Part shown: one piece after another, positions 25,896-33,209 of the stretch
Layout: every line of letters begins with the position of its first letter
How positions within the stretch are numbered: the stretch's first letter is position 1
IMG/VR virus record: IMGVR_UViG_3300050821_015776
Coordinates: 1-42,999 of that record
Length of the DNA stretch: 42,999 nucleotides
Reading direction: 5' to 3' (one strand)
Source: a virus
The notes under the pieces: generated by a model
What the model was told of the DNA's origin: nothing
The model's input: only the letters and a program-made list of their open reading frames with translations
Database searches by the model: none
Made by a program: the position numbers and the translations under genes

Positions 25896-25927
25896 TGCTT
25901 TACGTTGTTATTTAGATTTTCGACCTT

Positions 25928-26452
25928 TTACAATTTCCGGATTTTGTCGGCAATTGTACGATTGTTCTGGGCGAGGTCGCGGAAGTACTTGGCAGTCTTT
26001 TCGCTGTTCGCCGCGTTCTCTTCCTCCGCCTTCACCGTTGCGCGCTTGTCGTCGGCGATTTTCTGAGCCTCGCCGCGGTCTTTATCGGACTCGTATCTCT
26101 CCTGGCCGGACATCTGATCGCGCTTGATGAACTTCATGGCATTTCCACATTGAGGACAGGGCAAGGTTGCCGTTGCGATGTCTTTGATTGGCTCCGCTGT
26201 ACCAACCGCAAAACCGTCCGGAAGCTCATGTCCCGCCAAGCACTCCCAAAAGCCTTTCTCTTCCATCTCGGCGGCCTCCTTGATGCGCGCATCCATCGCA
26301 TCTGCCTCTTTCGTGACGCGCGCAACAAGCTCTCTTTTTTCCTGGGCGAGGCGCGTGGCAAGGCCGGCGTGAAGCAGGTTCGTTTCCGCTTCTACTTCCT
26401 GTCGCCATCGATATTGGATCTTCGCGGCAACTTTCGCAATGAATCTAAACAT
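25928..26452 (-). CDS. coiled-coil protein with CPQC zinc half-site
   Basis: This 174-aa protein starts with a membrane-proximal basic helix (MFRFIAKVAAKIQYRWRQ), followed by charged coiled-coil sequence and a CPQCGNAMKF segment at about 98-107, with an upstream Cys at about residue 70 (FWECLAGHEL) and His nearby. The pattern FWEC..H...CPQCG is like a zinc ribbon inserted in a coil. The C-terminus is again coil (KYFRDLAQNNRTIADK). Function unknown. Confidence 0.6.
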   Translation of the reverse strand: MFRFIAKVAAKIQYRWRQEVEAETNLLHAGLATRLAQEKRELVARVTKEADAMDARIKEAAEMEEKGFWECLAGHELPDGFAVGTAEPIKDIATATLPCPQCGNAMKFIKRDQMSGQERYESDKDRGEAQKIADDKRATVKAEEENAANSEKTAKYFRDLAQNNRTIADKIRKL

Positions 26453-26455
26453 AAG

Positions 26456-26563
26456 TTATTGAATGACCGCTTTAATGATTTCGACGATGATCGCGGCTTC
26501 GATGACGACCAATGCAATGATGGCAATGAGGCGCACGGACTTGGTGAATTTCTTCGCGCTCAT
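26456..26563 (-). CDS. 35-aa membrane micropeptide
   Basis: ATG at 26563 (MSAKKFTKSVRLIAIIALVV), stop 26456-26458. One hydrophobic helix (about 11-31) follows a basic N-terminus, giving a clean signal-anchor shape. It lies 3 bp upstream of the next ATG and 14 bp downstream of the preceding gene, so it is well placed in the operon. Too short for homology-based claims. Confidence 0.45.
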   Translation of the reverse strand: MSAKKFTKSVRLIAIIALVVIEAAIIVEIIKAVIQ

Positions 26564-26577
26564 GGTGGTGATGTGGG

Positions 26578-26799
26578 TTACTTAGATGATACCGCGTGGG
26601 GATGTAAAATCAATCGCTCATGCTGGGGATAAACCCCGGCCGGATCGTGGCACGCGCACGTACACGGTTTGATCTTCGGAGGATAGGCGATCGGGTCGCC
26701 GAGCACAACCTCAAGGGGACAATCCGGATGCTTGCCGGCCCTGCACTCCTCAGAGCGGTGCTTTGCCTGTATGTCCTTGAAGAAGTCTGGGCGGGGCAT
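26578..26799 (-). CDS. small Cys/His-rich protein
   Basis: This 73-aa protein carries CRAGKHPDCPL (residues 19-29) and CTCACHDPAG (46-55), giving five Cys and two nearby His residues, suitable for one or two zinc ions. Short phage proteins with C..G.H..C and CTC.CH are familiar in metagenomic phages but have no known role. It is the first gene transcribed leftward after the plus-strand accessory block. Confidence 0.6.
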   Translation of the reverse strand: MPRPDFFKDIQAKHRSEECRAGKHPDCPLEVVLGDPIAYPPKIKPCTCACHDPAGVYPQHERLILHPHAVSSK

Positions 26800-26856
26800 G
26801 GGGTTATGGGGTGTTCATGATTGGGAGGTGGGGAGTGTGGGTTTACTACTAAAGAG

Positions 26857-26862
26857 TACAAT
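26857..26862 (+). promoter_or_regulatory. candidate -10 box for accessory genes
   Basis: TACAAT (5 of 6 matches to the -10 consensus) lies 32 bp before the GTG start of the 84-aa membrane protein. No good -35 was found. A similar TACAAT occurs near 28230 before the plus-strand gene at 28257. Confidence 0.35.
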
Positions 26863-26894
26863 TAACGCAAATTCTGTTCAAATAGAGGCCCCCT

Positions 26895-27149
26895 GTGACT
26901 TGGTTCAAAGATCACGTCTTCCTCACCGCGTGGATTGCTCTCCCGTTCACTGTTTGGTCTGCAATCTCGAAGATTCACGCCAAAGGCGGAGGCGTGATTG
27001 ACTGGACGTGGGCGATTATCATCCTGACGTTCGGGATCACACTGGGCATCACCTTCACGCCAGGCTTTGATCAATTGTCCCGGGACTTTGCAAAAACGTT
27101 GGCAATGTTCAGCTTCATGGCAATCTTTTTTAGTCGGAGACCGACGTAA
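26895..27149 (+). CDS. two-helix membrane protein
   Basis: This 84-aa protein begins at a GTG preceded by AGAGG (7-nt spacing). Hydrophobic segments lie at about 9-24 (FLTAWIALPFTVWSAI) and 37-54 (WTWAIIILTFGITLGITF), with a third amphipathic stretch toward the end (AMFSFMAIFFSRR). It is the first of three plus-strand genes with strong ribosome binding sites. Function unknown; moron-like. Confidence 0.6.
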   Translation: MTWFKDHVFLTAWIALPFTVWSAISKIHAKGGGVIDWTWAIIILTFGITLGITFTPGFDQLSRDFAKTLAMFSFMAIFFSRRPT

Positions 27150-27169
27150 ACGAACAACGAGGAGAACCA

Positions 27170-27424
27170 ATGCAGAAAGGTTACATTTCGCGAGCTGAGC
27201 GCGATGCGCCGCCGAACGATAACCGGAACATCTACCATTTCTGTCAGGTTCCGGAAGACGCAATGTATTGGGAGAGTCGCCATGAGGCTGAGATCGAATG
27301 CATCGACCTCAATCGCGGTGTAACGATTCCTCCCGGGGGAACACACCTCTGCACCAATTTCCAAGTTGAAGAGGCAGCACCGGACAGATTCCTGATCTGT
27401 TGCGAAGCGCCATTCGAAGTGTGA
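27170..27424 (+). CDS. hypothetical small protein
   Basis: This 84-aa soluble protein (HFCQVPEDAMYWESRHEAEIE; TIPPGGTHLCTNFQVEE; FLICCEAPFEV) starts behind GAGGAGA. Its Cys residues (about 24, 59, 76, 77) are not arranged as an obvious zinc site. It is in tandem between two membrane-protein genes with gaps of about 20 bp, so the three are likely co-transcribed. Confidence 0.55.
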   Translation: MQKGYISRAERDAPPNDNRNIYHFCQVPEDAMYWESRHEAEIECIDLNRGVTIPPGGTHLCTNFQVEEAAPDRFLICCEAPFEV

Positions 27425-27442
27425 ACGAGCTCAAGGAGGGTT

Positions 27443-27874
27443 ATGGATCAGCAGACGGTAACGCTCGTGGTCGCGGGGGTTGGCATGGGCGGGGCGCTCA
27501 TCGGAATTGTCGTGGGCCACTTCTTAACGCGCAACAGTCAGCACATGCAGTGGCTACGTGACAATCGAAAGCAGGAATTCAAGGAGACCGTGACAGCGAT
27601 GAGTCATTACATCCTTGAACACATGAGCTACACTGCCTCTTTGAACTCCGAGCTGCCTCAATCAAAGCAGTCGTACCTGGATTCGATGAAAGCGGCGGGG
27701 GTCGTACTCACCGACCGCATATACATCCATGCCGATCTTGACAAGACGGACATACCGACACGCTTTCTAGAAATCATGGAGCAGTTTCGGGACTCTGGTT
27801 CAGAATGGGATGCCCCCGCCGATCGGGCCACGAAGCTTCTTGAAGAACTCATCGCCATGGCGCGCAAAGGCTAA
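27443..27874 (+). CDS. single-TM anchored coiled-coil protein
   Basis: This 143-aa protein has an N-terminal membrane helix (TLVVAGVGMGGALIGIVVGHFLT) followed by QWLRDNRKQEFKETV and a helical bundle. This TM plus QWL.DNR.QEF arrangement is a recurring family of bacterial hypothetical proteins, which I recall from Acidobacteriota and others. AAGGAGG lies 6 nt before the ATG. The gene ends against the RusA gene, overlapping it by 4 bp tail to tail. Confidence 0.65.
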   Translation: MDQQTVTLVVAGVGMGGALIGIVVGHFLTRNSQHMQWLRDNRKQEFKETVTAMSHYILEHMSYTASLNSELPQSKQSYLDSMKAAGVVLTDRIYIHADLDKTDIPTRFLEIMEQFRDSGSEWDAPADRATKLLEELIAMARKG

Positions 27875-28257
27875 ATGCCACTAATTTCGAACCCCGCGTA
27901 CTCCTGCCCCTTCGGCACAATGACCTTCTCCACATCCCAGTGGTAGATGTCCCGGTCGTTGAAGCCGTACTTCTCGCAAAGCGCGTCCTGAAAACTCTTG
28001 ATCAGATTGTCGCCGTCTGCGGCTTTGGAAGATACGCCAAAGACATACGTGACTCTGAGCGGGCCTTTTGGGATTGAGAGCGGCGGTAAAAGGTAAATGA
28101 GTGCTTGCTTGAAGGCCTTTAACTCGGGCGTTGCAAATCTCCGCCCTTGGTAGCTTCGGTTTACGGTGAGAGGTTTTATAGGGATGTGGTGCACGAAAAT
28201 CTGTGGCGGGGAGTTTTGCAATAAGGATACAATTCTGATCGCTGAGGTCAAACCCAA
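27871..28257 (-). CDS. RusA-type Holliday junction endonuclease
   Basis: This protein of up to 128 aa contains the RusA core: VNRSYQGRRFATPELKAFKQAL near the N-terminus, then DGDNLIKSFQDALCEKYGFNDRDIYHWDVEKV. The D.DN..K and NDRDI acidic residues bind the catalytic metal. RusA resolves four-way junctions in phage DNA before packaging. No ATG is present; starts could be TTG 28257, TTG 28221 or GTG 28194, and I kept the longest. It is convergent with the upstream accessory genes and shares its start region with the divergent gene at 28257. Confidence 0.88.
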   Translation of the reverse strand: MGLTSAIRIVSLLQNSPPQIFVHHIPIKPLTVNRSYQGRRFATPELKAFKQALIYLLPPLSIPKGPLRVTYVFGVSSKAADGDNLIKSFQDALCEKYGFNDRDIYHWDVEKVIVPKGQEYAGFEISGI

Positions 28258-28748
28258 TGAAAGTTACTGAAGCTGTCGCCGCGGCGGTGTTGTGCCTTTA
28301 CCTTGTTCCGCTGGGGTGCACGCAAGCGGTGGCGTGGAAGGAGGAAAAGGATCTGAAGAATTGGCCGGAATATTCGGCGCGGTATTCCCTCTTTGAATCA
28401 CCGAGAAGAGACACATCCAGTTGCCAGATCCTCGTCACACGCGATGGGACGACTATGTACGTCACGGCGACTGATGTGCACTATAAATTCACCAAGGAGC
28501 ATGACCCTAAGCAATCTGAATGGGAAATGGTGCAGACTCTCAAATTCATCAAGAAGCCCGACGGAACAGTCGACTACAAGGTTGGATGGAGCGCAAGCCG
28601 GGCGGGCGGTTTGATGGATGTCTTCTTCTCCCGCGAGCACCCCGAAATCTTTGCGGACAAATTTGCCCAGTACGCGAAGCTCCTTCCCAAGGACGTTCAG
28701 GAACGATTCGCCGGCCATTACGGCATCGGCGCGGCTCCAGTACATTGA
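28257..28748 (+). CDS. signal-peptide protein, possible lipoprotein
   Basis: This 163-aa protein begins with MKVTEAVAAAVLCLYLVPLGC, a signal peptide that could end in a lipobox-like Cys21 although Pro at -3 is unusual. The exported part includes SCQILVTRDGTTMYVTATDVHYKFTKE and GTVDYKVGWSASRAGGLMDVF. GAGGTC precedes the ATG. Its start codon overlaps the first bases of the divergent RusA frame, so one control region serves both. A periplasmic or membrane-linked moron is likely; no family recognised. Confidence 0.6.
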   Translation: MKVTEAVAAAVLCLYLVPLGCTQAVAWKEEKDLKNWPEYSARYSLFESPRRDTSSCQILVTRDGTTMYVTATDVHYKFTKEHDPKQSEWEMVQTLKFIKKPDGTVDYKVGWSASRAGGLMDVFFSREHPEIFADKFAQYAKLLPKDVQERFAGHYGIGAAPVH

Positions 28749-28821
28749 ATCGCTCAGCACACGCCCTGTGGCCCGTCCCAGTCCGGCTTTGGCTGTGGCT
28801 TTGGTTTCGACCTTCTCCTTC

Positions 28822-29250
28822 TCATTTCGCTATCTCGCTCTGCATATAATTCAGCACGCTCATGAGATCGCTCGAACTGCCGTTGCCGATGGGCACCGAG
28901 ATATTGTTGCCAGAGATCGTGAAGTTGCCGGATCGGAGTGTATTGAGGAGCAAGATGTCGGCCTTGAAGTCCTGAATGCTCACAACGCAAGTATCGCCCT
29001 GACCAAAGAAACATGAGAACTCCTGGGTAGACGATGAAGATTGCCAAAATATTGATTGCATTTCCATCTTGGAAGGAGGCGTATCAACGACCAATGTCGA
29101 TGATGCGTTGATATAGTAGGTCGATGTCGCGGCGACTGCCGGGGTGGATGCGGGCTGGCGGGCGATCGATATTACAACGGCGCCGCACAGGAGTGCACCG
29201 GAGATGCTGCCCACCATGAGGCCGGTTACGAGATATTGTTTTGGTGTCAT
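28822..29250 (-). CDS. signal-anchored secreted-type protein
   Basis: This 142-aa protein has an N-terminal hydrophobic helix (YLVTGLMVGSISGALLCGAVVI, about 5-27) and a Ser/Thr-rich exported part with CFFGQGDTC (two Cys that could form a disulphide) and ISGNNISVPIG. The style resembles the 12495-13073 and 14340-17288 proteins. It is followed directly upstream by the winged-helix gene (4-bp gap), in the early/replication region. Function unknown. Confidence 0.6.
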   Translation of the reverse strand: MTPKQYLVTGLMVGSISGALLCGAVVISIARQPASTPAVAATSTYYINASSTLVVDTPPSKMEMQSIFWQSSSSTQEFSCFFGQGDTCVVSIQDFKADILLLNTLRSGNFTISGNNISVPIGNGSSSDLMSVLNYMQSEIAK

Positions 29251-29254
29251 TGTG

Positions 29255-29584
29255 CTAATTGAATAGTTTGTTTGTTGGTTCTGAATGCTTCGGGGGGAAT
29301 GCGGGCGGCAGTTCGATCGGCGGCTTTACCTTCCACACGTGCGCCATGTTCCCAGTGAGTTTGTCCCGGCGCTTTCCGCCGTCGATCACGAGCGGCACCG
29401 GCTTCGTCTTGCGCAATTCATTGACCCGCCCGGTAACCCGGTTGATGGGCCAGTCGAGAATGTCTGCGAGCTCGTTATTCGTGGAATTGGGGTATTGCCG
29501 GATGGCGGCGAGAACCTGCTTTTGTGCGTAGCCGAGCTTGGACTGCAGGTTGTGCCAGGCGGCGATTGATGTGTCTTGAATCAT
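29255..29584 (-). CDS. winged-helix DNA-binding protein
   Basis: This 109-aa protein has a winged-helix core: KLGYAQKQVLAAIRQYPNSTNNELADILDWPINRVTGRVNELRK, followed by a wing with PVPLVIDGGKRRD and NMAHVWKVK. This pattern is common in small phage proteins that bind near replication genes. It lies at the leftward edge of the non-coding control region (29585-29885), which includes a 19-bp palindrome, so it could bind there; that link is inference. Confidence 0.75.
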   Translation of the reverse strand: MIQDTSIAAWHNLQSKLGYAQKQVLAAIRQYPNSTNNELADILDWPINRVTGRVNELRKTKPVPLVIDGGKRRDKLTGNMAHVWKVKPPIELPPAFPPKHSEPTNKLFN

Positions 29585-29691
29585 TAGAATTCGAGAATTT
29601 GTTTCTTTTTGGATCTACAAAATTTTTTTCTATGTCTACTCAAGCCTCACTCTTGTCTACATATAGGGAGTTTGCTTCACTTATGGGGCCC

Positions 29692-29700
29692 TGTGGAAAA
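29692..29700 (-). promoter_or_regulatory. DnaA-box-like sequence
   Basis: Read on the minus strand, TTTTCCACA matches the DnaA box pattern TT(A/T)TNCACA. One copy alone is weak evidence. It lies in the 300-bp control region between divergent genes, which also contains two GTAGACA repeats and an AT-rich run. Confidence 0.3.
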
Positions 29701-29757
29701 AACTTGTAAGACTATCGTGGTCTATGAATTCCCTTAGGTAACTTCCCAAAGATTTTT

Positions 29758-29776
29758 CACAAAAGTTACTTTTGTG
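29758..29776. promoter_or_regulatory. 19-bp palindromic operator candidate
   Basis: CACAAAAGTTACTTTTGTG has perfect 9-bp arms around a single central T. A minus-strand TTGACT (29779-29784) begins 3 bp beyond it, so a repressor bound here could block leftward transcription. The regulator may be the winged-helix protein at 29255-29584 or another HTH protein. Confidence 0.6.
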
Positions 29777-29885
29777 GTAGTCAAGCGCGACCTTATGGGT
29801 TATGCTGTTGACGCAAGAGGTTTATTGACTCAGGCGTTGCGTCCCATTGCATTCCGTGAAACACTGTTTGCAATGGAGGGCGATG

Positions 29886-30113
29886 ATGCTTTCCCTGATC
29901 GGCGAAGTCCTTCTTCAAATTAGAACCATCGCGTTGGAGTGTTGCGAGACATTCCTCTTCGTATGCATGGCAGTGGTTCTAACTATCCACACTGCGAAGC
30001 TCATCATAGCCTTCCTGGGCCGAGAGAAGGTTCCTGTCAAGATGGAAAAGCCTGGCGGCAACGAACGAGTCGAGGTTCGCAAAAAACGGCGTGACAGAAC
30101 ATGGATGGACTAG
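29886..30113 (+). CDS. small membrane protein with basic tail
   Basis: ATG 29886 is the better start: GGAGG at 29875-29879 lies 6 nt before it (a second ATG at 29883 is too close). The 75-aa product has amphipathic and hydrophobic helices (EVLLQIRTIALECCETFLFVC and AVVLTIHTAKLIIAFLG) and a basic tail (RVEVRKKRRDRTWMD). It is transcribed away from the control region. Function unknown. Confidence 0.55.
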   Translation: MLSLIGEVLLQIRTIALECCETFLFVCMAVVLTIHTAKLIIAFLGREKVPVKMEKPGGNERVEVRKKRRDRTWMD

Positions 30114-30218
30114 CTGCAATCTCGCGTCGCTCACCTAATCGGGGAGGGACGAATGAGGGTACTTAGAAACCCACCGCACTATTGCCCCGCGCTTATTCGT
30201 GCGGAATCCCTTGATGGT

Positions 30219-30716
30219 TTAGAACGGCGGCTCTCCGATGTCGTCGCCTTCGCCGGCAAACGCAGGCTTCATGGTGCGGCCGCTATCTTCCTCATCGCCA
30301 CTGAGCAGTGGCATTGGCTCGTGCCGTTCAGTAATGATCGACCTTTTTGCCGGCTCTGGTGCTTTCTCTGCCGGCGCTGCCTGCCCCGTCGGCCGCGGAC
30401 CGAACTGGACGTCTTCCGCGATGATCTCCGTCGATTTGCGCGCGACACCCGCCTTGTCCGTCCAACTCCGCGTTTCGAGACGCCCTTCCACGAGCACGAG
30501 CGATCCCTTCTGGAGATAGGTGCTCGCGATCTCGGCCGTCTTACCCCACATCACGATCGTGTGAAACTCGGCAGCTTCCTGCTTCGCACCGGCTTTATCC
30601 GTCCATGTGCGATTGGTTGCGACGCCCATGGTTGCAACTGACTGTCCGCTCGGCGTTGTCCGCAGCTCCGGCGCCTGGGACACGCAGCCTGAGATGATTA
30701 CTTTGTTCAAATTCAT
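30219..30716 (-). CDS. ssb: single-stranded DNA-binding protein
   Basis: This 165-aa protein has the SSB OB-fold: MNLNKVIISGCVSQAPELRTTPSGQSVATMGVATNRTW, then EFHTIVMWGKTAEIASTYLQKGSLVLVEGRLETRSW, with ending EIIAEDVQFGPRP. A flexible Pro-rich linker leads to the acidic tip DDIGEPPF, which resembles the DDDIPF tip used to recruit partner proteins. It supports phage replication and Sak4-type recombination. It is the last gene of the 30.2-32.9 kb leftward operon. No Shine-Dalgarno site is seen. Confidence 0.95.
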   Translation of the reverse strand: MNLNKVIISGCVSQAPELRTTPSGQSVATMGVATNRTWTDKAGAKQEAAEFHTIVMWGKTAEIASTYLQKGSLVLVEGRLETRSWTDKAGVARKSTEIIAEDVQFGPRPTGQAAPAEKAPEPAKRSIITERHEPMPLLSGDEEDSGRTMKPAFAGEGDDIGEPPF

Positions 30717-30733
30717 TGGTGTTGATCGTTAAG

Positions 30734-31180
30734 TTATTTTGTGAGCAATTCGGGATTTTCGTAGATGTTGCCGCCTGGAAACTTCTTCATCTCGCTCATT
30801 ACCCGCGCCCAGCTCACCCTTTCATCCGGCTTCAGTGTGCCTTTCTGACTGTGAAACTTAATGGCGAGGAGGGCTTGGGTTTTCTTCTCTTGAAGGAAAG
30901 GCGAGATCGTCGTGAGGAAATCCGCAGCCTCAGATGACGTGATTTGCCAGTTGAAGATCGTCTTGTTCACTCCCTTTTCCTGCATACGAATTGTGCCGCC
31001 AAAGAGATCTTGCACCTGTTCCAAAATCATCTGGTTCGTATTGGTAATATGCGCGATGACGTAATAGGAACTCTCGTTCTGATTCGATTGCTTCAATCTC
31101 ACGCACCCTTCCCCATCGAAGAATCCTGCGATATAAGCGATCTTAGCCGTAATGGTTTCTCTGCCATTCTTAACCTTCAT
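30734..31180 (-). CDS. LAGLIDADG homing endonuclease
   Basis: This 148-aa protein contains IAYIAGFFDGEGCVRL near residues 13-28, the LAGLIDADG helix and catalytic Asp/Glu in the form AGFFDGEG, and typical strands (YYVIAHITNTNQMILEQVQDLFGGTI). One motif per chain implies a homodimer. It lies between SSB and the YopX-like gene, overlapping the latter by 11 bp. It is free-standing, not in an intron or intein visible here, and may target phages lacking it. Confidence 0.85.
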   Translation of the reverse strand: MKVKNGRETITAKIAYIAGFFDGEGCVRLKQSNQNESSYYVIAHITNTNQMILEQVQDLFGGTIRMQEKGVNKTIFNWQITSSEAADFLTTISPFLQEKKTQALLAIKFHSQKGTLKPDERVSWARVMSEMKKFPGGNIYENPELLTK

Positions 31181-31565
31181 AGATATTGCCAGTTATTTCA
31201 AAGCCATCACTTCCAAAGGCTCCGAGCGATCCGACCCAATCGCCCTTTTCATTTACGATGGCAAAGGTGGCGAACTCATCAATCCATTTCACGATGCCAT
31301 GATGCTGAGATAAACGATTCTGAACTCTGTCGCCTTCAAAGCACGCTTTCCCGTTCTTGTCCTTGAGACCGGTGAACTGCATGACTTTCAAATCATCCGG
31401 TGTATAGCCGTCCCTGCCGAATAGGAATTTATCCATTGTGGATGACCATTCTCCGAGAAGAACGCATTCACCAAACAAACTGAATCCTCCTAAGTTCGGC
31501 ATTTCGTAGCCCATGAGCCATTCTTTCTTCTTGTCGTCCCACGCCCTGAATTTGATGTCTCTCAT
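31170..31565 (-). CDS. YopX-like protein
   Basis: This 131-aa protein matches the phage YopX family: MRDIKFRAWDDKKKEWLMGYEM at the start and MQFTGLKDKNGKACFEGDRV in the middle, followed by GIVKWIDEFATFAIV and ITGNIYE at the end. These proteins are common in phages and have an uncertain, possibly regulatory role. It overlaps the homing endonuclease gene and lies 5 bp downstream of the Sak4-like gene. Confidence 0.85.
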   Translation of the reverse strand: MRDIKFRAWDDKKKEWLMGYEMPNLGGFSLFGECVLLGEWSSTMDKFLFGRDGYTPDDLKVMQFTGLKDKNGKACFEGDRVQNRLSQHHGIVKWIDEFATFAIVNEKGDWVGSLGAFGSDGFEITGNIYEG

Positions 31566-31570
31566 CGTTT

Positions 31571-32488
31571 TTATGCCGCTGCGGCAGGCGTTCCGAAAAC
31601 GGCTTCATACGCGGCCTTTTTATCGGTCAATGCGGTAAGCGCTGCGAGGATCTCCGCGAGTTTCTCATCCGTGAGATCAAGGCCGGTGAGTTTCTTCACC
31701 GCGCCTGAAACGAAGTCGCGCACCTGATCTCGATTTTCAGGAACAAGAATATCGAGGCGGACAAACTGCTCCATGATGCTATGTTTCAAGGCATTCAAGT
31801 CCTCTTTGCCTTCCTCAAGCCATTTCGAGAGCCGTATGCCGGTCTGCTCATCCATGATGAAGACCTCGTTGCCAAACATATTTGTCCGGTCCTTCGTCGC
31901 TTTCGCGTAATGGTCCTGCGAGATGTCGAAGAAGACCGTGAACTCGTACTCCATGCCCTCGCGCTGCACCGGCGCCAGGCCGAGCTTCTTAACGCTCGCC
32001 TTCCCCTTGTCGTCGGTCTCCATCGCATACTCCTGCTTGGAGCGCATCGTGCCGATGATGTGCTTCTGTGAATTGAGCAATGCATTCACAAGTCGACGGT
32101 GCTGCGGGGTGAGATCCGCCCAGAGCGTAAAGCGGTTTTTGCCGCTGTTCTGCATCTTGTCCGCCTGGTCAAGGATGCCACCCTCATCGCTCCAGAAGTG
32201 CGAGAGCGAATCAATGATGATGACGTTGAAGGCCGCCTTCTCCGCTGCATGGATCGCTTCGATGAGCGTATCCGGTTTGAACGGAGGCTCAAGCGTGATT
32301 ACTGAATAGTCGTAGAGATTCGCGTAGAGATCGCCGGAGCCGCGCTCGGTGTCAATCAGGCACACCGGGCCGCCGATACCATTGGCGATTTTCAACGCAC
32401 TCATTGTCTTGCCTGATCCCGAAGGGCCTGCGAGTCCGAGCCGGAGCTTGGACTTGACCCGCTCTGCCTTTCTAATTTCAATAGCCAT
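31571..32488 (-). CDS. Sak4-like RecA-fold recombination ATPase
   Basis: This 305-aa protein has Walker A GPSGSGKT (about 21-28), IDTERGSGDL just after the first strand, Walker B VIIIDSLSHFW (about 89-99) and a C-terminal helical extension. This matches the phage AAA_24/Sak4 group, RecA-like ATPases that work with a phage SSB for single-strand annealing. An ssb gene lies in the same operon, supporting the assignment. No separate exonuclease is visible nearby. Confidence 0.88.
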   Translation of the reverse strand: MAIEIRKAERVKSKLRLGLAGPSGSGKTMSALKIANGIGGPVCLIDTERGSGDLYANLYDYSVITLEPPFKPDTLIEAIHAAEKAAFNVIIIDSLSHFWSDEGGILDQADKMQNSGKNRFTLWADLTPQHRRLVNALLNSQKHIIGTMRSKQEYAMETDDKGKASVKKLGLAPVQREGMEYEFTVFFDISQDHYAKATKDRTNMFGNEVFIMDEQTGIRLSKWLEEGKEDLNALKHSIMEQFVRLDILVPENRDQVRDFVSGAVKKLTGLDLTDEKLAEILAALTALTDKKAAYEAVFGTPAAAA

Positions 32489-32669
32489 TATCTAAGTTGT
32501 TATTTTTATTTTCTTTTGTGGGCGGCTGGCATTCGACGTGCCGCACGACCCATTTTTTCGTCCCCCAGCCCGCCGACCCCTCCTCCCGGTCAATCTGCTC
32601 GGCGATCCCCTTTTCTTCTTCGACAACATCGCCGCAGACGTAGCAATACCCTTCGCGTTGATTCTTCAT
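32478..32669 (-). CDS. small zinc-binding protein
   Basis: This 63-aa protein overlaps the Sak4-like gene start by 11 bp. It has CYVCGDVVEEEKG (Cys9, Cys12) and a later RHVEC (His44, Cys47), giving a plausible zinc site CC...HC. Such proteins accompany phage replication genes often. Function unknown. Confidence 0.6.
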   Translation of the reverse strand: MKNQREGYCYVCGDVVEEEKGIAEQIDREEGSAGWGTKKWVVRHVECQPPTKENKNNNLDNGY

Positions 32670-32687
32670 TTGATTGCGTTGATGAAT

Positions 32688-32855
32688 TTATAAAACTGCG
32701 AATCCAACGAGCAACGCGTAAATCACGGGCACTGCAACCGCGGCGGTGATCAATCCTGCGATGACCGCAAGTGCCACACCGAGCGCGGTGAGCTCAAGGC
32801 GGGGCCTGCACTGTATCGGGTCATAGTCCCAATACGTAAAGAGTTTGTTTTTCAT
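32688..32855 (-). CDS. 55-aa membrane protein
   Basis: ATG 32855, stop 32688-32690. The start MKNKLFTYWDYDPIQCRPRLE is followed by two hydrophobic segments (LTALGVALAVIAGLITAAVAV and VIYALLVGFAVL), forming a membrane hairpin. It is the first or second gene of the leftward replication operon. Too short for a family assignment. Confidence 0.5.
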   Translation of the reverse strand: MKNKLFTYWDYDPIQCRPRLELTALGVALAVIAGLITAAVAVPVIYALLVGFAVL

Positions 32856-32927
32856 TGTTTCTAAGTTCTTGCTTTGCGACCTTTGGTACCCTCTAACAAT
32901 AGCACCCTCGCGTAACCTTGCAAGTCC

Positions 32928-33098
32928 TTAACTGGGGATAACTCGTGTAACCTTCCTCGCCCTTAGTTCATAGGTCTTCCGGCGAGCCGCGTTGATCTTC
33001 GCGCGGTTCTTTCTCTTGTACTCCCGATGATATGCGTTATAACGCTTCCTGCCTTCCCGCTTTCCGAAGATCCGGACGTAATAACTGAGTGATGCCAT
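32928..33098 (-). CDS. small very basic protein
   Basis: The chosen start is ATG 33098, giving 56 aa: MASLSYYVRIFGKREGRKRYNAYHREYKRKNRAKINAARRK and so on, net strongly positive. The Y.R.YK.KNR.KI..ARR pattern is common in small phage nucleic-acid binding or HNH-neighbour proteins. A longer frame extends upstream but would overlap the opposite-strand gene at 33210. Confidence 0.5.
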   Translation of the reverse strand: MASLSYYVRIFGKREGRKRYNAYHREYKRKNRAKINAARRKTYELRARKVTRVIPS

Positions 33099-33209
33099 TA
33101 CCTTCACTAAAGCACATCTGCGGGTAACCGCAAGTGAGGTTATCCCCACCTTGCGTTCTCCTGTCCATTTCCTATGCTGAAAGTGGCTCTTTGAAAGGAA
33201 GCCACAGAA

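Larger units (their letters stand above)
29585..29885. other. 300-bp non-coding control region
   Basis: No convincing gene is seen between the winged-helix gene and the plus-strand membrane peptide gene. It holds an AT-rich stretch (29605-29640), a pair of GTCTAC repeats near 29633 and 29654, a DnaA-box-like site, a 19-bp palindrome and TTGAC elements. A divergent promoter/operator or replication origin would fit. Confidence 0.5.

Noticed and set aside
30153-30641. Plus-strand 162-codon frame with a GGGAGGG site
   Set aside because: It lies almost wholly antisense to the well-supported ssb gene, and its translation (Arg/Pro/His-rich) is not protein-like.
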